Assembly: GCA_905214675.1 (NCBI GenBank)
Contig: CAJMMS010000050.1
Coordinates: 1-12,650, forward strand
Source of the DNA: an uncultured bacterium
GTDB lineage: Bacteria; Bacillota; Clostridia; Lachnospirales; Lachnospiraceae
Length of the DNA: 12,650 nucleotides
Direction of reading: 5' to 3'
This document shows, one piece after another, positions 7,187 to 12,650 of the stretch; the stretch's first letter is position 1; the number at the start of each line of letters is the position of its first letter. The translations under genes and the position numbers were made by a program. The notes beneath the pieces were generated by a model, which was not told the DNA's origin, did not search any database, and worked only from the letters and a program-made list of their open reading frames with translations.

Positions 7187-7951
7187 CTATGCGTTCGCTG
7201 CGATCACATCCTGCATATCATACAGACCAGGCTCTCTGCCCGCCAGGAATTTTGCTGCCTGCACAGCACCTTTTCCAAAAACTGCCTTGGAATATGCGGT
7301 ATGTCTGAATTCGATCACTTCATCTGTTCCGGCAAAGATCACCTCATGTTCACCTACGATATTGCCCCCGCGAACGGCTGAAATACCGATTTCTTTCGGA
7401 TCTCTTTCTTCTCTGCGCTCACTTCTGTCATAAGTGTAATGATAGGCATTTCCCAGTGCTTCATTCATACTGTCTGCCAGTGCCAGAGCTGTTCCACTTG
7501 GGGCATCCAGTTTGTGTTTATGATGCTTCTCTACGATTTCCATATCAAATCCCGCATCTGCCAGTACTTTTGCAGCACTCTTCAAAAGATTCAGCAGCGT
7601 ATTGATACCAAGAGACATATTCGCCGATTTCAGAACTGCTGTTTCTTTTGCCGTTTCTTTTACTTTCTGAAGCTGCGCCTCGGAAAGACCTGTAGTACAT
7701 ACCACAACCGGAAGCTTATGTTCCCTGCAATAATCAAGCAGCGCATCTTCTGCTTTTGCAGATGCGAAATCGATCACAACATCTGCTTCTTCTTTGCAGT
7801 CCTCCAGGCTTTTGTATACCGGGTATTCCATTTTTCCATTATCAAACGGATCAATGCCGGCTACGATCTGTGCTTCTGCATCCTCTTTTACAATCTGGGA
7901 GATCACCTGACCCATGTGTCCGCAGCAGCCATGCATAATGATTTTTACCAT
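7187..7951 (-). CDS. dapB: 4-hydroxy-tetrahydrodipicolinate reductase DapB
   Basis: A 254-residue cytoplasmic enzyme. It reduces 4-hydroxy-tetrahydrodipicolinate to tetrahydrodipicolinate with NAD(P)H, the second committed step of diaminopimelate and lysine synthesis. Seen: the nucleotide-binding GCCGHMG (8-14); VVIDFA (58-63) and CTTGLS (85-90) along the Rossmann fold; and the signature EKHHKHKLDAPSGTA (141-155), with catalytic His143/His144, Lys147 and the substrate-binding DAPSGT loop. RGGNIVGEH (194-202) and FRHTAYSKAVFGKGA (215-229) complete the family pattern. Length is normal (about 250). GAGG eight bases before the ATG supports the start. It lies 90 bases downstream of dapA with no clear terminator between them, so both are probably under the lysine riboswitch. 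The gap contains one weak hairpin with a bulge, of unclear meaning. Confidence 0.96.
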   Translation of the reverse strand: MVKIIMHGCCGHMGQVISQIVKEDAEAQIVAGIDPFDNGKMEYPVYKSLEDCKEEADVVIDFASAKAEDALLDYCREHKLPVVVCTTGLSEAQLQKVKETAKETAVLKSANMSLGINTLLNLLKSAAKVLADAGFDMEIVEKHHKHKLDAPSGTALALADSMNEALGNAYHYTYDRSERREERDPKEIGISAVRGGNIVGEHEVIFAGTDEVIEFRHTAYSKAVFGKGAVQAAKFLAGREPGLYDMQDVIAANA

Positions 7952-8041
7952 TGTTTTTTCCTCTCTTTGTATTTATCGTATGAAGATAATACTTACGAAT
8001 CACTCCGTTACATAGTAATATTTTAATTCTGACATTATCAC

Positions 8042-8935
8042 TTACTCTGCCAGCCTGATGCCGAATTTTTTCATCTCTTCTGCCAGTTTTGCTGCATGTT
8101 CGTCTTCCATCTCGGAAAGTGGTCCACGGAGCGGTCCGACTTCTTTCCCCATCAGATTGAGTGCTTTTTTCACCGGGATCGGGTTTACTTCGCTGAACAG
8201 TGCGTGGATCAGCGGCAGTGCTTTCAACTGCAGATCACAGCTTTCTTTTACTTTTCCTTCATTATAAAGTGCCACGATGTCGTGTGCTTCTTTTGGTGCT
8301 ACGTTGGAAAGTACCGAAATCACCCCTTTTGCTCCAAGAGACATCATCGGTACGATCTGATCGTCATTTCCAGAATACAGATCAATACATCCGTCTGCTA
8401 ACTGCATCAGGGTTGCAACCTGTGAAATATCTCCGCTTGCTTCTTTGATCGCTACGATATTTTCAACATTCTTTGCAAGTGTAACCGCTGTCTGAGGCTG
8501 AATGTTGCAGCCAGTTCTGCTCGGCACGTTATAAAGAACGATCGGCAGTTTTACGGACTCTGCGATTGCTGTGTAATGTGCGATCAGTCCGTTCTGTGTT
8601 GCTTTATTATAGTATGGCGTAACCAGAAGAAGTGCATCTGCTCCTGCTTTTTCTGCTTCCTGTGAAAGATAGATGGCAGTTGCTGTGCAGTTTGAACCGG
8701 TTCCGGCAATTACCGGGATTCTCTTTGCCACTTTTTCAACAGTATAACGGATCACATCCAGATGTTCCTCATGTGTCAGTGTGGATGATTCCCCGGTGGT
8801 TCCGCAAATAATAATGGCATCTGTTCCGCCTGCGATCTGTTCTTCCAGAATCTCACTTAATTTTTCGTAGTTTACGTCTCCGTTTTCATGCATCGGTGTA
8901 ACGATCGCCACACCTGCTCCTGTAAAAATAGCCAT
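8042..8935 (-). CDS. dapA: 4-hydroxy-tetrahydrodipicolinate synthase DapA
   Basis: A 297-residue cytoplasmic enzyme that condenses pyruvate with aspartate semialdehyde, the first step specific to diaminopimelate and lysine. Motifs seen: CGTTGESSTL (44-53) with Thr46/Thr47 of the proton relay; Tyr108/Tyr109 in VTPYYNK; LYNVPSRTG with Tyr135 and Arg140; and VAIKEASGD with the Schiff-base Lys164. Length is that of the family (about 290-300). Start: the Met at 8935 has AGGAGG seven bases upstream and begins MAIFTGAGVAIVTPM, as in homologues. The frame stays open 49 codons further, to 9082, but that extension is riboswitch and terminator sequence and is not translated as part of DapA. The gene is led by the lysine riboswitch and followed by dapB. 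Confidence 0.97.
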   Translation of the reverse strand: MAIFTGAGVAIVTPMHENGDVNYEKLSEILEEQIAGGTDAIIICGTTGESSTLTHEEHLDVIRYTVEKVAKRIPVIAGTGSNCTATAIYLSQEAEKAGADALLLVTPYYNKATQNGLIAHYTAIAESVKLPIVLYNVPSRTGCNIQPQTAVTLAKNVENIVAIKEASGDISQVATLMQLADGCIDLYSGNDDQIVPMMSLGAKGVISVLSNVAPKEAHDIVALYNEGKVKESCDLQLKALPLIHALFSEVNPIPVKKALNLMGKEVGPLRGPLSEMEDEHAAKLAEEMKKFGIRLAE

Positions 8936-8978
8936 AATTTTTCCTCCTAATCTGAAATGGCCGAGATCTTCTTCGACT

Positions 8979-9013
8979 AAAATAAAAGAGACAAACCCGA
9001 TCAGGTCTGTCCC
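8979..9013 (-). terminator. Riboswitch-controlled intrinsic terminator ahead of dapA
   Basis: On the minus strand GGGACAGACC (9013-9004) pairs with GGTTTGTCTC (8997-8988) through ten pairs, including two G-U, across a six-base loop, and is followed by TTTTATTTT. It sits between the aptamer and the dapA start, 43 bases before the ATG. A second stem, formed by 9014-9020 with 9042-9048 (AAAGAAT and complement), lies directly against it and overlaps the aptamer end, so it could join the switch between the two states. Confidence 0.8.
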
Positions 9014-9047
9014 AAAGAATCCATAAATGATAAATAACTGTATTCTT

Positions 9048-9222
9048 TCAGATAGCGCCCCATCGTCATCGATGACAGTCATAGAGTTCTTAGCTCCATG
9101 CCCAAGCTGTAAGCTTCAGGTGCAATCCAGCTTTCGGCGTTTTCCCCTTTGGACCACCTTCCCCTGTACCTGAATACATCCAGTGGCTTACTCTTGAAAC
9201 ACGCAACCTCTATCAAATCTGC
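9048..9222 (-). ncRNA. Lysine riboswitch (L box) aptamer
   Basis: On the minus strand, in order: GATAGAGG-TGCG-like start (9215-9202), TTTCAAGAGTA, the GGGGAAGGTGG segment, AAAGGGGAAAACGCCGAAAG, GGGCATG, GACTGTCATC and the closing CTATC (9055-9051), which pairs with the opening GATAG as stem P1. This order and spacing follow the known B. subtilis lysC lysine riboswitch, including the conserved CAAGAGTA and CGCCGAA blocks. High lysine should stabilise the aptamer and favour the terminator at 8979-9013, lowering dapA-dapB expression. The 5' boundary is approximate. Confidence 0.92.
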
Positions 9223-9276
9223 AATACTCTAAATCGGTATACACACAACTCTCGTGTCAACACTGATTTGTTTATT

Positions 9277-9305
9277 ATCTTATCATTGTCAAAATATATT
9301 GTCAA
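9277..9305 (-). promoter_or_regulatory. Promoter of the lysine riboswitch-dapA-dapB unit
   Basis: On the minus strand a perfect TTGACA (9305-9300) and TAAGAT (9282-9277) are separated by 17 bases, with TGA just before the -10 giving an extended -10. Transcription would begin near 9270, about 50 bases before the aptamer. Confidence 0.75.
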
Positions 9306-9324
9306 CCATCGGGTTGACTTTTTT
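9301..9324. repeat. Short hairpin overlapping the dapA promoter -35
   Basis: GTCAACC (9301-9307) and GGTTGAC (9312-9318) form a perfect 7-base stem with a four-base loop, followed on the plus strand by TTTTTT. On the minus strand it lies just after the cobA stop and could end the cobA transcript, though the tail there is AATATATTTT. One arm contains most of the -35 box of the next promoter. Confidence 0.4.
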
Positions 9325-9330
9325 AAAGTC

Positions 9331-9831
9331 TCACGTGCGTTCGGCTTTAAACGCTGTGACCATCTCCGTCACTTCGTCTGCATACTGCCAGATCTCCCTT
9401 GCCGGATATATACCAGTCAGAATGAGGTCTGTAGATTCTCCTTTTGCATCAAACAAAGCATGCAGTTCCTCTGCTTCTATGACACCTGCCTCCACAAGTC
9501 CCAGCACTTCGTCCAGTATCAACACATCGCACTCTTCTGTAACCAGCACTTTTCTTGCAAAATTCAGCGCATTTTTCAGATTTTTACTTTCTTCTTCTTT
9601 CTCGGCATCCGGAAGCTGTTCAAATGCTTCCTCCGATTTTTGAAACCGGAACAGTTTGATTTCCGGCTCCAGCCGCTGTACGAACCCTATCTCTTCTGCA
9701 TTTTTTTCTTTCATGAACTGTATAATGATAACGCTTCTCCCCTGACTTGCCTCCCGTATCCCCTGGCCAATCGCTGCGGTGGTTTTTCCCTTCCCTTCAC
9801 CACAGAAGATATGTATCGAACCTTTATCCAT
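9331..9831 (-). CDS. cobA: Corrinoid (cob(I)yrinic acid a,c-diamide) adenosyltransferase, CobA/CobO type
   Basis: A 166-residue cytoplasmic enzyme of the CobA/CobO/BtuR family. It transfers the adenosyl group of ATP to reduced corrinoid to make the coenzyme B12 form. Seen: MDKGSIHIFCGEGKGKTTAA, with the P-loop GEGKGKTT (11-18) that binds ATP in the family's unusual orientation; VIIIQFMK; the acidic strand VLILDEVLG; and the C-terminal LILTGIYPAREIWQYADEVTEM block typical of the family. Length fits. The start at 9831 is chosen because GAGG lies six to seven bases upstream and the homologous N-terminus begins here. A longer frame begins at 9882, but that ATG lies within the promoter at 9871-9899. 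No cobalamin synthesis genes are nearby, so a salvage role is plausible but inferred. Confidence 0.92.
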   Translation of the reverse strand: MDKGSIHIFCGEGKGKTTAAIGQGIREASQGRSVIIIQFMKEKNAEEIGFVQRLEPEIKLFRFQKSEEAFEQLPDAEKEEESKNLKNALNFARKVLVTEECDVLILDEVLGLVEAGVIEAEELHALFDAKGESTDLILTGIYPAREIWQYADEVTEMVTAFKAERT

Positions 9832-9870
9832 TATGCACCTCGTTAAAAATATTTCACGCATCTTCGATAA

Positions 9871-9899
9871 GTTATACACCATTTTCTTTTAAAAAGCAA
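9871..9899 (-). promoter_or_regulatory. Probable promoter of the adenosyltransferase gene
   Basis: On the minus strand TTGCTT (9899-9894) and TATAAC (9876-9871) are separated by 17 bases. Transcription would begin near 9864, about 33 bases before the chosen start codon. No cobalamin riboswitch is present in this short gap. Confidence 0.5.
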
Positions 9900-9914
9900 G
9901 GAAAAGTACCTGTA

Positions 9915-10538
9915 TCAGATGTATTCAAGCTTACTTACAGAAACTTCATATGCTACACGTTTCTGTGTCTCTTCACCCTCCAGCTTTTTCACATATTCAC
10001 GGCTCTGGATACGTCCCCAGATCTGCACACGCCCGCCAACTTCAAAACCTGCTGCAAATCTGGCATTTCTTCCCCAGCAGATACACGGAATATAATCCGA
10101 TTTTCCATAAGGTCTGTTAACTGCGATCAGCATATCTGCAATTTCCCGTCCAAGCGGTGTTTTCCGGTAAACCGGTGTTTTGCAGATATATCCATCCAGA
10201 AAAATCTGATTGGTTTTTGCCTTGTCGAGTTCTTCTTCCACAAAACTGATCTCCCTTGCAAAAACAGAAAGTACAAGACGGTTTCTCTTCTCTTCATGCC
10301 GGTTGTAAGAACGGAACTGTCCGCTGATCTGCACAAATTCTCCACGACAGTCTTTGTTTACATCAATCAACCGTTCTGAAATCATAACAGGTATACAATC
10401 AGAACAGTCACTCAGTCTTTTCACCAGAATATCTACCATATAAAAGCCTTCTCCAAATACTTCGTGGCTGAATACAAAAGAGGATGCTACCTCTCCGATA
10501 ATGGATACCTGGTTGTTTTCAATAATCTTATCTGCCAT
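9915..10538 (-). CDS. Tandem OB-fold, single-stranded DNA-binding-like protein
   Basis: A 207-residue protein with two OB-fold-like halves. Residues about 8-100 (NNQVSIIGEVASSFVFSHEV through VQISGQFRSYN and LVLSVFAREI) and about 109-205 (NQIFLDGYICKTPVYRKTPL through IPCICWGRNA and GGRVQIWGRIQSREY) repeat the same order of strands. The second half closely follows SSB proteins: N-terminal GxIxxxPxxRxTxxGxxIxxxxIAVNR, then the W-R core and the GxxVxxxGRIQSRxY element. Classical SSB has one OB fold and an acidic C-terminal tip; here there are two folds and no such tip. It probably binds single-stranded DNA or acts in replication or repair, but its exact role is unknown. The ribosome site, AGGGAAGGGA (10551-10560), is about 12 bases from the ATG, somewhat far. 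There is no convincing promoter and it stands apart from any replication gene. Confidence 0.8.
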   Translation of the reverse strand: MADKIIENNQVSIIGEVASSFVFSHEVFGEGFYMVDILVKRLSDCSDCIPVMISERLIDVNKDCRGEFVQISGQFRSYNRHEEKRNRLVLSVFAREISFVEEELDKAKTNQIFLDGYICKTPVYRKTPLGREIADMLIAVNRPYGKSDYIPCICWGRNARFAAGFEVGGRVQIWGRIQSREYVKKLEGEETQKRVAYEVSVSKLEYI

Positions 10539-10558
10539 AAATAATAGTTCTCCCTTCC

Positions 10559-10768
10559 CTATGAAGCTCTTTTTGTATTTTTCCCGGTAACGTTCTTCGC
10601 CGCACCGCTTAATGAAATATATTCCGGACGTGTTTCCAATATGTCTGTTTTCCGGTTTTTCTTCAAAATTTCTTCAAATCCCTTGTAATCTGGGAAAAAT
10701 GTGATAAACTCTGTAGTGGTTTTAACAAGAAAATGAAAACAACATATACAAAAGGAAGAGTGTATTAT
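10559..10768 (-). pseudogene. Protein-like reading frame without a start, possible gene remnant
   Basis: On the minus strand about 69 codons are open from 10768 to a TAG at 10559-10561. The best part reads FITFFPDYKGFEEILKKN, then RKTDILETRPEYISLSGAAK and a short basic end. There is no ATG or GTG in frame and only one poor TTG, so it cannot be a normal gene as it stands. It ends 20 bases before the OB-fold gene, as an operon neighbour would, and overlaps the typA leader. It may be the tail of a lost gene or a chance frame; I do not recognise the family. Confidence 0.25.
10683..10710 (+). promoter_or_regulatory. Possible typA promoter
   Basis: TTGTAA (10683-10688) and TAAACT (10705-10710) are separated by 16 bases on the plus strand, 60 bases before the typA start. 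Both boxes are imperfect matches. Nothing better is seen in the divergent gap 10539-10770. Confidence 0.35.
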
Positions 10769-10770
10769 TT

Positions 10771-12594
10771 ATGATTAGAGAAGATGTACGCAACATTGCC
10801 ATTATCGCACACGTTGACCACGGCAAGACTACATTGGTAGATGAGCTGCTCAAACAGAGCGGTGTGTTCCGGGCAAATCAGGAAGTAGCCGAGCGTGTCA
10901 TGGACAGCAACGACATTGAACGTGAACGTGGTATTACGATTTTATCCAAAAATACCGCTGTATTTTACAAAGACACAAAGATCAATATCATTGACACTCC
11001 GGGACATGCAGACTTCGGCGGTGAGGTGGAACGTGTACTGAAAATGGTAAACGGCGTTATCCTCGTGGTAGATGCTTTCGAGGGTGCCATGCCACAGACA
11101 AAATTCGTTCTGCGTAAGGCACTGGATCTGGATCTGCCTGTTATCGTCTGTATCAATAAAATCGACCGTCCGGAAGCAAGACCGGATGAAGTCATCGATG
11201 AGATCCTGGAACTGTTCATGGATCTGGATGCTTCCGACGAACAGCTTGACTGCCCGTTCGTTTACGCTTCTGCAAAGGGCGGCTATGCAACCTTAAGTCT
11301 GGACGACGAGCCAAAAGACATGGTTCCGCTGTTCGAGACGATCTTAAATTATATTCCTGCTCCGCAGGGTGATGAAACTGCCGGAACTCAGGTTCTGATC
11401 AGTACCATCGACTACAACGAATATGTTGGACGTATCGGTGTTGGTAAAGTAGATAACGGAACGATCCGTGTCAACCAGGACTGCGTTCTTGTCAACCACC
11501 ACGATCCGGACAAACAGAAAAAAGTAAAGATCAGCAAACTGTATGAGTTTGACGGTCTGAATAAAGTAGAAGTAAATGAAGCAACGATCGGTTCCATCGT
11601 AGCGATCTCCGGTATCGCTGACCTGCACATCGGTGACACACTCTGCTCTCCGGATCATGTGGAAGCAATCCCGTTCCAGAAGATTTCCGAGCCGACCATC
11701 GCCATGCATTTCATTGTAAATGACAGCCCGCTCGCCGGAAGAGACGGTAAATTCATCACTTCCCGTCATCTGCGTGACCGTCTGTTCAAAGAACTGAACA
11801 CCGATGTCAGCCTGCGTGTCGAAGAAACAGAAACAACCGAGTCCTTCAAGGTTTCCGGCCGTGGTGAACTTCATCTTTCCGTACTGATCGAGAACATGCG
11901 TCGTGAAGGTTATGAATTTGCCGTAAGTAAGGCAGAAGTTCTGTACAAAACAGACGAACGCGGCAAGAAACTGGAGCCAATGGAGTTAGTTTATGTAGAC
12001 GTTCCGGAAGAATTCTCCGGTACCGTTATCCAGAAACTCTCCCTGAGAAAAGGTGAACTGCAGGGCATGAGCGTTGCCAGCAGCGGTTACACAAGACTGG
12101 AGTTCTGCATTCCTTCCCGCGGACTGATCGGTTACCGTGGCGAATTTATGACCGATACAAAAGGTAATGGTATCATGAATACCATGTTTGACGGTTATGC
12201 ACCTTACAAGGGCGACATCCAGTACCGCAAACAGGGTTCTCTGATCGCATTCGAGGATGGCGAGTCCGTAACTTACGGTCTGTTCAGTGCTCAGGAGCGC
12301 GGTACCCTGTTCATCGGACCTGGCGAAAAAGTTTACTCCGGTATGGTCATCGGACAGAATGGTAAAGCAGAGGACATCGAGCTGAATGTCTGCAAGAGCA
12401 AACACCTGACCAACACCCGTGCTTCCGGATCTGACGATGCCCTGAAACTGACACCGCCTAAGATCCTCAGCCTTGAAGAAGCCCTGGACTTCATTGATAC
12501 CGACGAACTTCTGGAAGTAACGCCGAACCATCTGAGAATCCGTAAGAAAATCCTGGATCCGAAGCTGAGAAAAAGAGCTTCCTTCAAGAAATAA
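10771..12594 (+). CDS. typA: Translational GTPase TypA/BipA
   Basis: A complete 607-residue protein, normal length for TypA/BipA (about 600-615). It begins MIREDVRNIAIIAHVDHGKT. GTPase motifs: G1 AHVDHGKTT (13-21), G2 RGITI (53-57), G3 DTPGH (75-79), G4 NKID (129-132) and G5-like SAK near 167. Further family marks are the EF-Tu-like domain 2 (about 205-300), the EF-G-like domain with SGRGELHLSVLIENMRREGY (about 364-383), RGLIGYRGEFMTDTKGNGIM (about 450-470) and the TypA-specific C-terminal domain with NVCKSKHLTNTRASGSDDA. BipA binds the ribosome and assists 50S assembly and growth under stress such as cold; it is cytoplasmic. The ribosome site is weak: AGGA is about 15 bases upstream and GAG about 10. 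It ends in tandem TAA stops. No terminator is visible in the 56 bases after it. Confidence 0.98.
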   Translation: MIREDVRNIAIIAHVDHGKTTLVDELLKQSGVFRANQEVAERVMDSNDIERERGITILSKNTAVFYKDTKINIIDTPGHADFGGEVERVLKMVNGVILVVDAFEGAMPQTKFVLRKALDLDLPVIVCINKIDRPEARPDEVIDEILELFMDLDASDEQLDCPFVYASAKGGYATLSLDDEPKDMVPLFETILNYIPAPQGDETAGTQVLISTIDYNEYVGRIGVGKVDNGTIRVNQDCVLVNHHDPDKQKKVKISKLYEFDGLNKVEVNEATIGSIVAISGIADLHIGDTLCSPDHVEAIPFQKISEPTIAMHFIVNDSPLAGRDGKFITSRHLRDRLFKELNTDVSLRVEETETTESFKVSGRGELHLSVLIENMRREGYEFAVSKAEVLYKTDERGKKLEPMELVYVDVPEEFSGTVIQKLSLRKGELQGMSVASSGYTRLEFCIPSRGLIGYRGEFMTDTKGNGIMNTMFDGYAPYKGDIQYRKQGSLIAFEDGESVTYGLFSAQERGTLFIGPGEKVYSGMVIGQNGKAEDIELNVCKSKHLTNTRASGSDDALKLTPPKILSLEEALDFIDTDELLEVTPNHLRIRKKILDPKLRKRASFKK

Positions 12595-12650
12595 TAAGTT
12601 GTCGAGAAATTGATATACGGAAACAGGACGCCGTCCACTGCAAAACAATC

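Noticed and set aside
7952..8041. Possible terminator or separate dapB promoter between dapA and dapB
   Set aside because: Only a weak bulged stem with no U-tract and no paired promoter boxes could be found.
8936..9082. 49-residue N-terminal extension of DapA
   Set aside because: The sequence is the 3' part of the lysine riboswitch and its terminator; the Met at 8935 has a strong AGGAGG site.
9832..9882. 17-residue N-terminal extension of the adenosyltransferase
   Set aside because: It overlaps the probable promoter, lacks a ribosome site, and the family N-terminus starts at the later Met.
1..12650. CRISPR array, tRNA, rRNA, transposase or phage genes
   Set aside because: No regularly spaced repeats, tRNA-like folds, rRNA motifs, or transposase or integrase sequences were seen.

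Overview
The window reads as chromosomal DNA of a gut-type Gram-positive anaerobe of the Clostridia, most likely Lachnospiraceae. This is an inference from moderate GC with AT-rich gaps, strong AGGAGG ribosome sites, a lysine riboswitch ahead of dapA, a CobA-type corrinoid adenosyltransferase, and two large secreted glycosidase-type proteins. No species can be named from the sequence alone. Every gene except the last lies on the minus strand.

Left part (1-5080): a secreted family 2 beta-galactosidase runs off the left edge, so only its first 544 codons are present. Its promoter has a 19-base spacer filled by a perfect 20-base palindrome, the layout of MerR-regulated promoters. Upstream lies about 500 bases of AT-rich non-coding DNA with several inverted repeats, including two adjacent strong stem-loops (1956-2111). 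Next comes a secreted 968-residue protein with an N-terminal beta-sandwich, a Big2-like domain, a DUF4091/GH123-like catalytic region and a very basic fibronectin-like C-terminus. The two secreted proteins point to work on host or dietary glycans outside the cell.

Middle part (5144-9270): ybaK (Cys-tRNA(Pro) deacylase) and a small flavodoxin form a tight two-gene unit. A threonine/glutamate-rich lipoprotein carrying two copies of one small domain follows. Then comes the lysine biosynthesis unit: promoter, lysine riboswitch with its terminator, dapA, dapB and a closing terminator. DapA makes the heterocycle that DapB reduces, and lysine would shut the unit off by early termination.

Right part (9301-12650): a CobA-type adenosyltransferase with its own promoter, and a 207-residue protein built of two OB folds with an SSB-like second half. 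Divergent from these, on the plus strand, is the complete translational GTPase TypA/BipA. The 232-base divergent gap holds a weak typA promoter and, on the minus strand, an unexplained protein-like reading frame with no start.

No CRISPR array, tRNA, rRNA, complete insertion sequence or prophage gene is visible. I do not see a clearly new multi-gene system. The least explained parts are the paired stem-loops at 1956-2111, the MerR-type promoter on a galactosidase gene, and the tandem OB-fold protein.
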